64,000 bases of DNA from Acidisoma sp. PAMC 29798 (GTDB taxonomy: Bacteria; Pseudomonadota; Alphaproteobacteria; Acetobacterales; Acetobacteraceae): assembly GCF_030252425.1 (NCBI RefSeq), contig NZ_CP126994.1:372001-436000 (forward strand). The letters run 5' to 3'. The translations under genes and the position numbers were made by a program. Positions 51,914-59,434 of this stretch are shown in pieces (position 1 is the first letter of the stretch; every line of letters begins with the position of its first letter). The notes beneath the pieces are model-generated. The model worked only from the letters and a program-made list of their open reading frames with translations. It ran no database searches and was not told where the DNA came from.

Positions 51914-52870
51914 TTCAGATCCCTCCCGTGATCTTAATAGGTAATCTATTTTCTATAGAATTAGCTTGCACATACTGCCCTCTCGAAGCGAGCGAGGGAG
52001 AAGCATCGTCTGCAAACTTCTATTGAAGCAATATTGTCGAGTGGACTGCCCGTTCTTCTTGTTGAGCCATCATACAAGCGCCTGCACGAACGTCAATGAC
52101 TATGATCATATGACCAGACGTCCGTGTCCGCTCTTGCTTCGGGTCAAACGGCAGCTTCGATGCCTTTTATGTCGGCCTGGAGTGTTAGACTTGACTGGTG
52201 GGGAGGTTCGTCCGGAATACGAGCCTGACGCGGCATCCGCGATTTCGGAGCGGCGCCCGGTTCAGCTGCCACCAGATATAATCAGATAAATTTTGGCATT
52301 GGCGGAACCGAACCTGCTCAACCTTGAGGGATGCTCGCTTGATCCGAAATGGAACTTGAGCGCCTCGTCGATAGGACTTGGGAAGTCGTCGTCACACGTC
52401 CTGAAACAAAAGCAACCGATTTCCGGTGCCTCCTCCTCCGCCCCAACTGTCAAAATCTCCAGATAAGGACGAATGCTTCGCTCGACAAAGCCATCATGGG
52501 CTCGTGCTATTCTCACTTCAGCCCGCGCGCGACCATCTCAATACGGCGTGTGCGGACTCAGAATGAGTAACGAAGATGAAGATGCGACCAAGGACAGGAA
52601 GAGTACTGGTCGGCTAGATGCGCGTTCCACATCCGAGCAGAACCTGGCGCAATAGGTTATGCGCGTTTTGGCGGAGAGAGTGTCTGTAGAAATAGCGTTT
52701 CGGGGCATTTCCTGCCGGTTCGAACTCTCAAGACTCTATCGGCAATCTCGGCATACCCGTCCCCCAGAATTCCCCTTCAATTCGGTCTAATCCGGCTTGT
52801 CTAATGGGACTGAAAATGGGACCATACAGTTCGACGGAGAGATTCGTTTGCTTGGAGTGGTCTCTGAACA
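51914..52870. other. Intergenic region between sugar operon and integrase
   Basis: 957 bases with no gene I can defend. Close to the ATPase gene there is a 10-base palindrome TTCTATAGAA (51951-51960), a plausible operator or promoter element. Short open frames occur on both strands (for example an ATG at 52564 giving 30 codons, SNEDEDATKDRKSTG), without family match. The right part probably holds the attachment site of the integrative element that begins with the integrase at 52871. Confidence 0.45.
52669..52683. other. Possible attachment-site remnant resembling a tRNA-Ser 3' end
   Basis: TGGCGGAGAGAGTG read on the opposite strand is CACTCTCTCCGCCA, the acceptor-stem and CCA end of a serine tRNA. 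The T-arm does not continue, so this is not a complete tRNA. Many tyrosine integrases use tRNA 3' ends as attachment sites and the integrase starts 187 bases away. Tentative. Confidence 0.25.
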
Positions 52871-54082
52871 ATGGCCGGTAAGTTGACTGTTTTGGGGCTC
52901 AAGGCATTGGTCAAGCCCGGTCGCTACGTCGATGGCGACGGCCTGCATCTCCATGTCAGAGGTCCCGAACGCCGGGCCTGGGTGTTCCGCTACACCCGCC
53001 AAGGCAAGACAAAGGATATGGGTCTTGGGTCTTACCCAGAGGTGTCGCTTTCCAGCGCGCGAGGCGCGGCCGCAGACGCCAATGCAGTGTTACGGGCCAA
53101 GGCCGATCCGCTCCAAGCCCGGCAGGCGACCGCCACCCCTCTGAGCTCTCGGACCTTTCGCGAAGCCGCGACCGACTATCTCGCCGCACATAGCCCGAGC
53201 TGGCGAAACCCGAAGCACGTGGCGCAGTGGGAGGCAACCCTGAAGGCTCACGCTTACCCCGCGATCGGCGACTTTCTTGTCTCCAATATCGACGTGGACG
53301 CGGTGCTGAATGTGCTCAAGCCGATCTGGGCGAAGACACCAGAGACTGCCTCGCGCCTTCGCGGGCGCATCGAGGCGATCCTGGATGCTGCCAAGGGGAG
53401 GGGGTGGCGGCACGGTGAGAACCCGGCCCGGTGGAAAGGCAACCTATCGGGCCTCCTGCCGCCGAAGGGGCGGATGGCCCGCGTCGAGCACCAGCCATCG
53501 CTACCGTGGGAGCAGATGCCGGCCTTCATGCAGGCGCTCCGGGCCCAGGCGGGAACGGGCGCCGCCGCGCTGGAACTGGCTATCCTTACTGCGGCCCGCA
53601 CCGGCGAGGTCAGGGGAATGCGCTGGCAGGAGATCGATCTAGAGGAGGGCATCTGGCTCGTGCCGGCCGAGCGGATGAAGGCGGGCCGTATGCACCGTGT
53701 TCCTTTGGTGGGCCGCTCGTTGGAAATCCTCCAAAGACTCGCGCCGACGATGCGGGAGCGGGACAGCCTCGTCTTCCCCGGTAGTAAAGGTGTAGTGCCG
53801 CTGTCGGATATGGCCTTGTCGATGGTGGTCAGGCGCATGAATGGCGAGACGAAGCCGCCCACCTGGCGTGACATCAGCGGCCGGGCGGTGGTGCCCCACG
53901 GCTTTCGCTCCAGCTTCCGGGTCTGGGCCGGTGAGATGACCGCATATCCGCGGGAAGTTGTGGAGGCGTCGCTCGCCCACACCCTCAAAGACAAGACGGA
54001 GGCCGCGTACGCCCGAACCGACCTCATGGAGCGGCGCCGGCCGCTAATGAAGGAATGGGGCGAGTGGTGCGGGAGAGCGTAG
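52871..54082 (+). CDS. Tyrosine recombinase/integrase (DUF4102 type)
   Basis: 403 residues. The N-terminal DUF4102 arm domain reads GRYVDGDGLHLHVRGPERRA, then GLGSYPEVSLSSAR. The catalytic domain shows the first arginine in TAARTGEVRGM, a lysine in AERMKAGRMHRVPL, the HxxR box in HGFRSSFRVWAGE, a histidine in LAHTLKDKTE and the nucleophile tyrosine in AYARTDLMERRR. This is the P4/CTnscr94-type integrase of genomic islands and satellites. It marks the left boundary of the integrative element. Directly after its stop lie pieces of other integrase C-termini. Confidence 0.95.
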   Translation: MAGKLTVLGLKALVKPGRYVDGDGLHLHVRGPERRAWVFRYTRQGKTKDMGLGSYPEVSLSSARGAAADANAVLRAKADPLQARQATATPLSSRTFREAATDYLAAHSPSWRNPKHVAQWEATLKAHAYPAIGDFLVSNIDVDAVLNVLKPIWAKTPETASRLRGRIEAILDAAKGRGWRHGENPARWKGNLSGLLPPKGRMARVEHQPSLPWEQMPAFMQALRAQAGTGAAALELAILTAARTGEVRGMRWQEIDLEEGIWLVPAERMKAGRMHRVPLVGRSLEILQRLAPTMRERDSLVFPGSKGVVPLSDMALSMVVRRMNGETKPPTWRDISGRAVVPHGFRSSFRVWAGEMTAYPREVVEASLAHTLKDKTEAAYARTDLMERRRPLMKEWGEWCGRA

Positions 54083-54085
54083 CCG

Positions 54086-54211
54086 GCTGCATACAGGCGT
54101 GGCGACCTGTTCGAGAAGCGGCAGGAGATGATGGAGGCGTGGGGAAGTGGTGTGTCACCGACAAGGTGGCCGAGGCGGTGAGGGGGCAGATGGCCGCTGT
54201 GTGCGCGAGAT
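54086..54211 (+). pseudogene. Relic C-terminus of another integrase
   Basis: Right after the integrase stop, one frame reads AAYRRGDLFEKRQEMMEAW and the continuation GKWCVTDKVAEAVRGQ is found one base out of phase. This is the canonical ending of DUF4102-type integrases (A-Y-x-R-x-D-L-F-E-K-R-R-x-L-M-x-x-W-x-x-W-C), paralogous to AYARTDLMERRRPLMKEWG in the intact gene. A further short echo, GAGATGATGGAAGCGTAGGG, occurs around 54205-54225. The region appears to record recombination between related elements. Confidence 0.65.
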
Positions 54212-54320
54212 GATGGAAGCGTAGGGATGAGGTGCGGAGCCAGCTAGAGTCGATCTCGGCATGGCGGAGCTGAATCATGCGGCGATTATAGAGGGCTCGG
54301 CTTTAGGAGCGACAAACCTC

Positions 54321-55835
54321 TCAATCCGCAACCTCATCGTTAGGGGAAATGAGATCTTCCTCGCTGTCCTTCTCAGATATCTCATCCTCTTCCGAAGAGA
54401 CCGGTCCCGAAAACAGCCCAATGTCTTTGGTTATGTTCCGACCGACTGTGTAACAATAAACAGCGCTAGGAGATAATTTGACCTGATGTCCTTCGACCGT
54501 GATGGTCCCCGAGAGGGTCTTAGTCGTGAAAAATGCGGACTTAATACTCGGGTGTTTTCTCAACAGAGCTGCGATCCCACGGGTCTCCTCTGAAAATTTG
54601 GTTTTGATCCGATCCGACCACTTAATTTCACCAATCCAGCCAGGCCGTTGATTTGCACCCTCGAGCGAAACAATATCTACCTCGCCCTCATTTCTCCATC
54701 TTGCGTAACGAAGATTCTTGAAGTGAAAAGAATGCTGCCACTGGGAAAAAATTGCGGACTCGGTGAGGTGCCCGATTCTTTCGGAGTCAGTGCTTTCTAC
54801 GGGGGCGAACAAAGCGGCCCGCATTGAGGGGTTGTTCAGGTAAATCTTGAAATTTCGTTCCCTCTTCATCGTCCGACAATTGTCATCGACTGTAGTGAGC
54901 TTGATGATTAGAAACGCGCTCTCAAGGTATTCAATGTATTTTTTAATGGTCGGCTTGGCTAGGCCGGACTCTTGCGAAATGTTTTCAAGACTCGCCTCAC
55001 TGCCTGCATTGTAAGCGAGAAATGAAAATAGCCGATTTAACTCCTGTATCTCATCGATCCCGTACAGGCTTGGAAGGTCTTTGAGGAGAACCTTGTCAAT
55101 GATGTCATTCTTTATGAATTGCTCGGGATCAGCACGAATTTGATCGTTTAGAACCGCCTCGGGATAGCCTCCAAAATTGAGGTAGTCGATAAACCGCAAG
55201 TTTAGTTTTTCAAGGTCCGTCGCACGATATTCATTTTTTTCATTTTCGATGACAAGATGATCCTCATTTAAGAATAGTAGGAACTCATAGAAGGTAAGTG
55301 GAGGAAGCATAAAGTCAGAGAACCGACCCGCCCCTGATTCGCGACTCTTAAGCCTCAGGGCCGCAGCAGCTGATCCTGATGCAATGAATTTCGTTTGCGG
55401 GTTGCTGTCGACCAAATCTTTGAGATGTACTTCCCAATCGCGGAGATATTGTATTTCATCAAAGATAATAAGCTTTTGCTCACTAGCTTCGGACGTCGGC
55501 ATAAACTCCAGAAACTTTTCAAGAAGAATGCCTGAATATATTGGGGTATCGATGCTTACGTACATGACGCACGATGGTGAAATCCCCCGATTTATGCTCT
55601 CTTGGACGAGTTGCTTGATCATGACAGTCTTGCCTACCCGCCGCGGCCCCAACAGGACTGTGGCACGCCGCACGCCGTAATTCAGCGCCAGCGATAGGAA
55701 TGGCTCAAAATATACTCGTCGAGGGAAAGCATCTTCCGGAAGTTTTTTCCCGGGGGACGTCCACCAAGGATTATCCCGCTCTATCCTTCGCTGTATGTCG
55801 CTAGGTGCAATTGGGCGCATTACGTCACCTGACAA
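54321..55835 (-). CDS. AAA+ ATPase with DUF4143 domain
   Basis: 504 residues. The ATPase domain has Walker A LLGPRRVGKTVMIKQL, Walker B LIIFDEIQYLRDWE and sensor FIASGSAAAALRLKSRESGA. A winged-helix-like segment (ENISQESGLAKPTIKKYIEY) leads into the DUF4143 nuclease-like domain, including VDIVSLEG-type DIV and IGEIKWSDR, resembling a D...ExK restriction-nuclease core. The C-terminal 40 residues are acidic (SSEEDEISEKDSEEDL). The gene is visibly AT-richer than its neighbours and is opposite in strand to the island genes, so it is probably recently acquired cargo. Function is unknown; defence is possible. ATG at 55820 is an alternative start. Confidence 0.88.
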   Translation of the reverse strand: MSGDVMRPIAPSDIQRRIERDNPWWTSPGKKLPEDAFPRRVYFEPFLSLALNYGVRRATVLLGPRRVGKTVMIKQLVQESINRGISPSCVMYVSIDTPIYSGILLEKFLEFMPTSEASEQKLIIFDEIQYLRDWEVHLKDLVDSNPQTKFIASGSAAAALRLKSRESGAGRFSDFMLPPLTFYEFLLFLNEDHLVIENEKNEYRATDLEKLNLRFIDYLNFGGYPEAVLNDQIRADPEQFIKNDIIDKVLLKDLPSLYGIDEIQELNRLFSFLAYNAGSEASLENISQESGLAKPTIKKYIEYLESAFLIIKLTTVDDNCRTMKRERNFKIYLNNPSMRAALFAPVESTDSERIGHLTESAIFSQWQHSFHFKNLRYARWRNEGEVDIVSLEGANQRPGWIGEIKWSDRIKTKFSEETRGIAALLRKHPSIKSAFFTTKTLSGTITVEGHQVKLSPSAVYCYTVGRNITKDIGLFSGPVSSEEDEISEKDSEEDLISPNDEVAD

Positions 55836-55952
55836 ATAAGATTACGATCGATAGCTTAAGCTGCAACCTGTAGGTAAACAACTGATTTCTATAGCTAAAG
55901 AGACTGCATATAAGCGGCAGCTCCTACGGCACCCTCTGTCCCTTCATCGCTG

Positions 55953-56036
55953 TCACGCGCCCTTCCTCAACCTCACCCCCGGGCCGCCACCGTTCTGCTC
56001 TATGAACTCGACGCCGGCCGCCTGCTGGCCAGAGAG
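55953..56036 (-). pseudogene. Relic C-terminus of an XRE regulator
   Basis: On the minus strand, QQAAGVEFIEQNGGGPGVRL then RKGA and a TGA stop. It parallels the end of the intact XRE regulator at 56314-56577 (EAAGVIFVEENGEGPGVRLK). The helix-turn-helix part is missing. It indicates a second, lost regulator copy upstream of the 73-residue gene. Confidence 0.65.
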
Positions 56037-56038
56037 AA

Positions 56039-56260
56039 TCAGATTTCGCCCTTCTCAATCAAACGCACGGTGAAGGTGATGCCCCGATAGGGCGGATTCG
56101 CCAGTCCTTCATCGGTCATATTGGATTGGGCGTCCTGAACAAGTTGAGCGTGATCAGTTTCCTGACCAGGAAGAGGATGTGACCTCAGCTCATAGCACCT
56201 GATGACCGACCCGTCGGCGGTTCGGACGCAATCAACCTCATAGATTTCCTGTAGAGCCAC
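56039..56260 (-). CDS. Hypothetical small protein
   Basis: 73 residues (MALQEIYEVDCVRTADGSVI, closing PYRGITFTVRLIEKGEI). It looks coding, has no membrane segment and no recognised family. It lies between the intact XRE regulator and the XRE tail relic, transcribed with them. Confidence 0.5.
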   Translation of the reverse strand: MALQEIYEVDCVRTADGSVIRCYELRSHPLPGQETDHAQLVQDAQSNMTDEGLANPPYRGITFTVRLIEKGEI

Positions 56261-56313
56261 TTCGAATACCTCCGTGTGTCGCCAAGGATCGAGATAGCAG
56301 GTCGCGCGCGGCT

Positions 56314-56577
56314 CTAATCGACTTTCTTCAACCTCACCCCCGGCCCCTCGCCATTTTCCTCCACGAAGATGACGCCGGCCGCCTCCAGCGCGGCCCGGAT
56401 GGCGGAGAGGGTGCGCTTCTGGGCAGTTCCCTGCTCTAGCTCAAATCGGGCGAGTGTACGCTTAGGGACCTCGCTCTTTTCCACCAGCCGATCCTGAGAC
56501 CAGCCAAGTAGACCCCGAGCCGCTCGAACCTGTGCGGGAGAGATGGCAATTTCAATGCCGTTTCCACTTGCATTCAT
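56314..56577 (-). CDS. XRE-family helix-turn-helix regulator
   Basis: 87 residues from the ATG at 56577. A single HTH domain (AQVRAARGLLGWSQDRLVEK, then SEVPKRTLARFELEQGT) is followed by a short tail AAGVIFVEENGEGPGVRLKK typical of small alphaproteobacterial prophage repressors. Genes of the phage-like module are divergent from it, with the dyad GTTCC-ACAA-GGAAC at 56605-56618 in between. It is the likely repressor of the element. Confidence 0.9.
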   Translation of the reverse strand: MNASGNGIEIAISPAQVRAARGLLGWSQDRLVEKSEVPKRTLARFELEQGTAQKRTLSAIRAALEAAGVIFVEENGEGPGVRLKKVD

Positions 56578-56604
56578 GGCGATGATCATGGCACTTCTAA
56601 TGCC

Positions 56605-56618
56605 GTTCCACAAGGAAC
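56605..56618. promoter_or_regulatory. Operator candidate for the island XRE repressor
   Basis: GTTCC-ACAA-GGAAC, perfect 5-base arms with a 4-base spacer, lies 28 bases upstream of the XRE start in the divergent gap with the first rightward phage-like gene (56688). Confidence 0.5.
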
Positions 56619-56687
56619 AACGGCCGAGCGCGGTGTTGGAAGCACCCCACCCGGCCTGACCGCAACCGCTCGAGCAAGGAGACGGCT

Positions 56688-56960
56688 ATGGCTGACCGCG
56701 CCCATACCACAGGAGGGGGAACCGCGCTTACCCCGCCGCCGCTTATCAGCAACCCCACTAGCACACTTTCCACCGACCAGCCCTTTTCCCGCCGCGTCGA
56801 CCGGCTGCTCTTCACCGAATCGGTGAATGAGTGGATCGAGCTGATTTTGGCCGGTGCGGCTGATGCGACTGACGATGAGATCGCTCCGCATCTCGCGGCC
56901 GGCTTGGCTGCTCCGCTTGCCGCCAGCCGCGTTCTTGCCGGGCGGGTAGTGGCGAAATGA
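56688..56960 (+). CDS. Hypothetical phage-like small protein
   Basis: 90 residues (RRVDRLLFTESVNEWIELIL, closing APLAASRVLAGRVVAK). The first 30 residues are Thr/Pro-rich, the rest helical and alanine-rich. GGAGACGGCT lies upstream of the ATG. First gene of the rightward chain, overlapping the next by four bases. No family recognised. Confidence 0.65.
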   Translation: MADRAHTTGGGTALTPPPLISNPTSTLSTDQPFSRRVDRLLFTESVNEWIELILAGAADATDDEIAPHLAAGLAAPLAASRVLAGRVVAK

Positions 56961-57295
56961 GCAAGCGAAAGACTAAGCCGGCGCTCATCCACCCAATCGC
57001 GCTGCTGTCCTTTGTCACGGACCGCGAGCCGACTGACGACAACAACCTTCGCCGCGTGTTCTGGCAAGTGAGTCCTAGCGGAGACTTCCACGACAATTGC
57101 ACCCTGGGTCGGGCCTATGGCGAGGAGGCGGCTCGTTACCTCCAGCGGGAGGGTTTAAGCCCGGCTTTGGGTTGGATTGTCCTGGACATGATCAGGGCAT
57201 TCGGCGGCAAGGTTCAGCAGCCTGACAGCGGTCTTGTCGTCGGCTTCATGACCTATCTCGCGGGGCACGTTGCACAGTCGCAGGTGCGACTGTGA
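56957..57295 (+). CDS. Hypothetical phage-like protein
   Basis: 112 residues, ATGA overlap with the gene before. LLSFVTDREPTDDNNLRRVF and GRAYGEEAARYLQREGLSPA suggest a small globular protein; the GW-rich C-terminus (LGWIVLDMIRAFGGKVQQPD) is unassigned. No family recognised. Probably an element-specific accessory protein. Confidence 0.7.
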   Translation: MSKRKTKPALIHPIALLSFVTDREPTDDNNLRRVFWQVSPSGDFHDNCTLGRAYGEEAARYLQREGLSPALGWIVLDMIRAFGGKVQQPDSGLVVGFMTYLAGHVAQSQVRL

Positions 57296-57681
57296 GCGGC
57301 CGGCGCGGCGTAGGGCGCCGTAGCCTGATCGGCGTCGCCTCCATGCTCATCCTGGTGGCTGCCGAGGCCGGCATAGCCAAGGCGGAGGAATTGGATGGTG
57401 AGCTGCTGGCCCTGTGCAGGGAGGCCGTGGAGAACCATGCCGAGAGCGTGCGTGCTGATGACTTCCTCGAGCAGCACGGAGGCGATGAGCAGGCCCATCA
57501 GGAGGCCATGTATGTGCGGGTCAATCGTTGGCACGAGGTCTGCGCCCAGATCGCGGAGATCCCCGCCCGCACTCCTGAAGGCATGCGAGGCAAGGCGGCA
57601 GTGCTGGCCGACGTCATCGCACTGGAAAGCCCGATGGTCGCGTCGCTGTGCAGCGACCTCCTGGGGAGGCACATCGGATGA
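57292..57681 (+). CDS. Hypothetical phage-like protein
   Basis: 129 residues from a GTG at 57292 (GTGA overlap). A moderately hydrophobic start (LIGVASMLILVAAEAGIAKA) could be a membrane anchor or a buried helix. The remainder is helical with IAEIPARTPEGMRGKAAVLA, a phrase frequent in alphaproteobacterial prophage proteins of unknown role. Overlaps the next gene by four bases. Confidence 0.7.
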   Translation: MSGRRGVGRRSLIGVASMLILVAAEAGIAKAEELDGELLALCREAVENHAESVRADDFLEQHGGDEQAHQEAMYVRVNRWHEVCAQIAEIPARTPEGMRGKAAVLADVIALESPMVASLCSDLLGRHIG

Positions 57682-57992
57682 CCGCGAAGATCATGACCGC
57701 GAAGGAGAAGGAACTGGCACTCCGGCAAGCCCTTCAGGAGGCCTTGGTCCTCGCCGAGATTATGGAGGCGCTCTCCAACGGCACGCCTCGAGACAGCGAT
57801 GAGGTGCCTTGCACTTGGGTGGGCTGGCTCGGGAATGCATCTTCCGTGTTGCCCAGAAGATCGAGGGAGCCACAGCATGACCGCGCGCACCAAGAAGGCG
57901 CCGCCGCCGATCGTCCCGCCGCAGCCGCCGCAGACAGAAAAGGAAAAGGCTGCCTCGTTGGAGCTTCGAGAGATTATGCGGAGTATGGCTGA
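57678..57992 (+). CDS. Hypothetical small protein, probably frameshifted
   Basis: As read from the ATG at 57678 it has 104 residues, but it overruns the following gene by 116 bases. The first part is coding-like and repetitive (MTAKIMTAKEKELALRQALQ, EALVLAEIMEALSNGTPRDS). From about 57805 another phase reads better: GALHLGGLARECIFRVAQKI then EGATA and a stop that overlaps the next ATG. A single-base indel near 57800-57815 would restore one protein of about 67 residues ending in an ATGA junction. Confidence 0.45.
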   Translation: MTAKIMTAKEKELALRQALQEALVLAEIMEALSNGTPRDSDEVPCTWVGWLGNASSVLPRRSREPQHDRAHQEGAAADRPAAAAADRKGKGCLVGASRDYAEYG

Positions 57993-58161
57993 TCGGCTGC
58001 AGCAGCGGAATCTCGACGCTGCAGTTGCTTTGGCTAAGCAAGCCGCCCGGCGGCGTGGTCCTCTGGTGGATCACTTCGCGGAACTCGGTCGCCGGTTCGG
58101 CTCGGACATCGACCAGCACGAGAAGCCGAACCTGCGCGTCGTCAAAGGGGAGGGCGCATGA
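57877..58161 (+). CDS. Hypothetical small protein
   Basis: 94 residues from the ATG at 57877. A Pro-rich opening (TKKAPPPIVPPQPPQTEKEK) is followed by a helical core (LELREIMRSMADRLQQRNLD, AAVALAKQAARRRGPLVDHF). No family recognised. ATGA overlap with the next tiny gene. Confidence 0.65.
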   Translation: MTARTKKAPPPIVPPQPPQTEKEKAASLELREIMRSMADRLQQRNLDAAVALAKQAARRRGPLVDHFAELGRRFGSDIDQHEKPNLRVVKGEGA

Positions 58162-58256
58162 CCCGCCAGTTCGTCATCCCGGTGCGGCTAGGCGAGAAGC
58201 CGAAGCCGAAGCCGAAGCCGAAGCCGAAGCCGAAGCCAAAGCCGGCGGAGGGGTAA
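58158..58256 (+). CDS. Tiny protein with eight Lys-Pro repeats
   Basis: 32 residues: MTRQFVIPVRLGE, then eight consecutive Lys-Pro pairs encoded by a hexanucleotide AAGCCG repeat (58197-58244), then AEG and a stop. It starts in the ATGA overlap with the preceding gene. Too short for the gene predictions supplied, but the start is well placed. The Lys-Pro run is basic, extended and could bind nucleic acid or membrane. Confidence 0.55.
   Translation: MTRQFVIPVRLGEKPKPKPKPKPKPKPKPAEG
58197..58244 (+). repeat. Hexanucleotide AAGCCG microsatellite
   Basis: Eight in-phase copies of AAGCCG (one is AAGCCA) inside the tiny Lys-Pro gene. Such a tract is prone to copy-number change that would keep the frame. 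Confidence 0.9.
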
Positions 58257-58332
58257 GACATGGAAAAACACATCTCCTACCGTTCCCTTCCAGGTCCGGT
58301 CATACTCGCCGGATCGAATAAGGGGTGCGTCA

Positions 58333-58944
58333 ATGGGCGATACCGAGCAGGAACCTACCTTCGCGGACAAGCTCCCAGAATTGCTGGACCGCTATCATCA
58401 ACTTGCCGCGTCAACGCAAAACCCAATCTACGCATGGTTAGCGTTTCAAGCGATCTTCTGGGCCCGCGATCTTCAAGGTTCTGGTATAGATCAGGAAGCA
58501 TCATTTCCGGCTTGGCTGGTCGATTACATCCAGGAGATAACAGAAAATCTCCTCTCGCTCTCGGCAGGACTGGACCCGAGGGTGCAGCCTTTAGTGGGCA
58601 CGTATGTTCCTTCATCTCCCGACGACGCCATGAACTCACAAGAATTCCAGGACGATCTACGGCGGCGTCGCATCAGTCTGCCCGAGGCAGTGAAGCTAGT
58701 GCCGCTCGTTCTTGGACTGACCAGAGAGGGCGGTTGGAATGCTTTTTCTGCCGTCGATGCGACCACACAAAAGATGCAGGAATTCCGCATCTACGAGAGT
58801 ATGCGGGAAAATGGCTTTACGTCGCAGCAGGCTATCCAAAAGCTACACGAACTTTATGGACCACGAAGCGATCGAGCCCGGTATCTGCGTGTCGCCGAGG
58901 GGCGGGAACATGCCGACGGCCAACTGAAGAAGCCAGAGGGGTAG
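58333..58944 (+). CDS. Hypothetical protein of the island
   Basis: 203 residues. Helical throughout (KLPELLDRYHQLAASTQNPI, IQEITENLLSLSAGLDPRVQ, FTSQQAIQKLHELYGPRSDR), with no membrane segment or signal. The tail contains EGREHADGQLKKPEG. No family recognised. The end of the gene is built into a hairpin (58926-58952), and the following gap carries a 62-base dyad, so this gene may be a transcription-unit boundary. Confidence 0.65.
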   Translation: MGDTEQEPTFADKLPELLDRYHQLAASTQNPIYAWLAFQAIFWARDLQGSGIDQEASFPAWLVDYIQEITENLLSLSAGLDPRVQPLVGTYVPSSPDDAMNSQEFQDDLRRRRISLPEAVKLVPLVLGLTREGGWNAFSAVDATTQKMQEFRIYESMRENGFTSQQAIQKLHELYGPRSDRARYLRVAEGREHADGQLKKPEG

Positions 58945-58952
58945 GCTTCTTC
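58926..58952 (+). terminator. Hairpin overlapping the gene end
   Basis: GAAGAAGCC (58926-58934) pairs with GGCTTCTTC (58944-58952) around a 9-base loop that contains the stop codon. ATG follows rather than a T-run. A possible terminator or message-stability hairpin. Confidence 0.5.
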
Positions 58953-59013
58953 ATGTCGAAGCCGAATAGGGTGGCTTCTACATGTAGGAGCTACCCATAC
59001 TCACTTCGACATG
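58952..59013. repeat. 62-base symmetrical dyad upstream of the AlpA-like gene
   Basis: Outer arms CATGTCGAAG (58952-58961) and CTTCGACATG (59004-59013) are perfect. Between them a 28-base near-palindrome centred on CTACATGTAG (58978-58987) matches at 24 of 28 positions. The two 7-base spacers between outer and inner arms are equal in length but not complementary. All parts share one centre of symmetry. A large dyad of this kind could be a multi-dimer operator, a recombination or replication site, or a cruciform/RNA hairpin. Confidence 0.85.
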
Positions 59014-59087
59014 ACATTACGCCGCCTACTACGATTATTGAGATGTCCCAGCGGCGCACAGTGCGCCGGATCGCAAAGGGACGTAAA

Positions 59088-59309
59088 ATGAATCGAGCCT
59101 CTGATTTTGTTGCCGTCGTCGAGGCAATGGTCGTGCCTCTCCCCCAGGCTCCCGCAGTGTTCGGCCTGTCGCGCAGTGCGATTTACCGTGCCGCCGCGGT
59201 TGGCGAGATCACGCTGATGAAGATGGGGCGCAGCACTCTTGTCGATGCAGCAAGCGTCCGCCGCTATCTGGCAAACCTCCCGCGGCTTCACCCGAAGCAG
59301 GCCGCCTAA
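59088..59309 (+). CDS. AlpA-like helix-turn-helix (excisionase-type) protein
   Basis: 73 residues from the ATG at 59088, with AAAGGGA upstream. MVVPLPQAPAVFGLSRSAIY RAA is the HTH of AlpA/MerR-like excisionase proteins, followed by the wing VGEITLMKMGRSTLVDAASV RRYL. In P4-like elements such proteins activate excision or late-gene expression. Its upstream region contains the 62-base dyad, which could be its binding site. A hairpin follows the stop. Confidence 0.88.
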   Translation: MNRASDFVAVVEAMVVPLPQAPAVFGLSRSAIYRAAAVGEITLMKMGRSTLVDAASVRRYLANLPRLHPKQAA

Positions 59310-59316
59310 AAACAAA

Positions 59317-59344
59317 AACGCCGGCCCTTGGGGGAGCCGGCGTT
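59317..59344 (+). terminator. Terminator after the AlpA-like gene
   Basis: AACGCCGGC (59317-59325) and GCCGGCGTT (59336-59344) form a perfect 9-base GC-rich stem with a 10-base loop eight bases after the stop. An A-run precedes it; no T-run follows. Likely terminator. Confidence 0.7.
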
Positions 59345-59434
59345 GCGTCGCTGATATCAAAGCTGGATTGCACCGCCTAGATAGATCACCGACCTTCGCT
59401 GCGCAAGACCAAAGGCTGGCATCGGAGTATTTCG

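Noticed and set aside
51966-52655. Several short open frames before the integrase
   Set aside because: None has a convincing start site, family pattern or codon texture.
52650-52770. A complete tRNA-Ser next to the integrase
   Set aside because: Only the acceptor end matches; the T-arm and the rest of the tRNA cannot be formed from the adjacent sequence.
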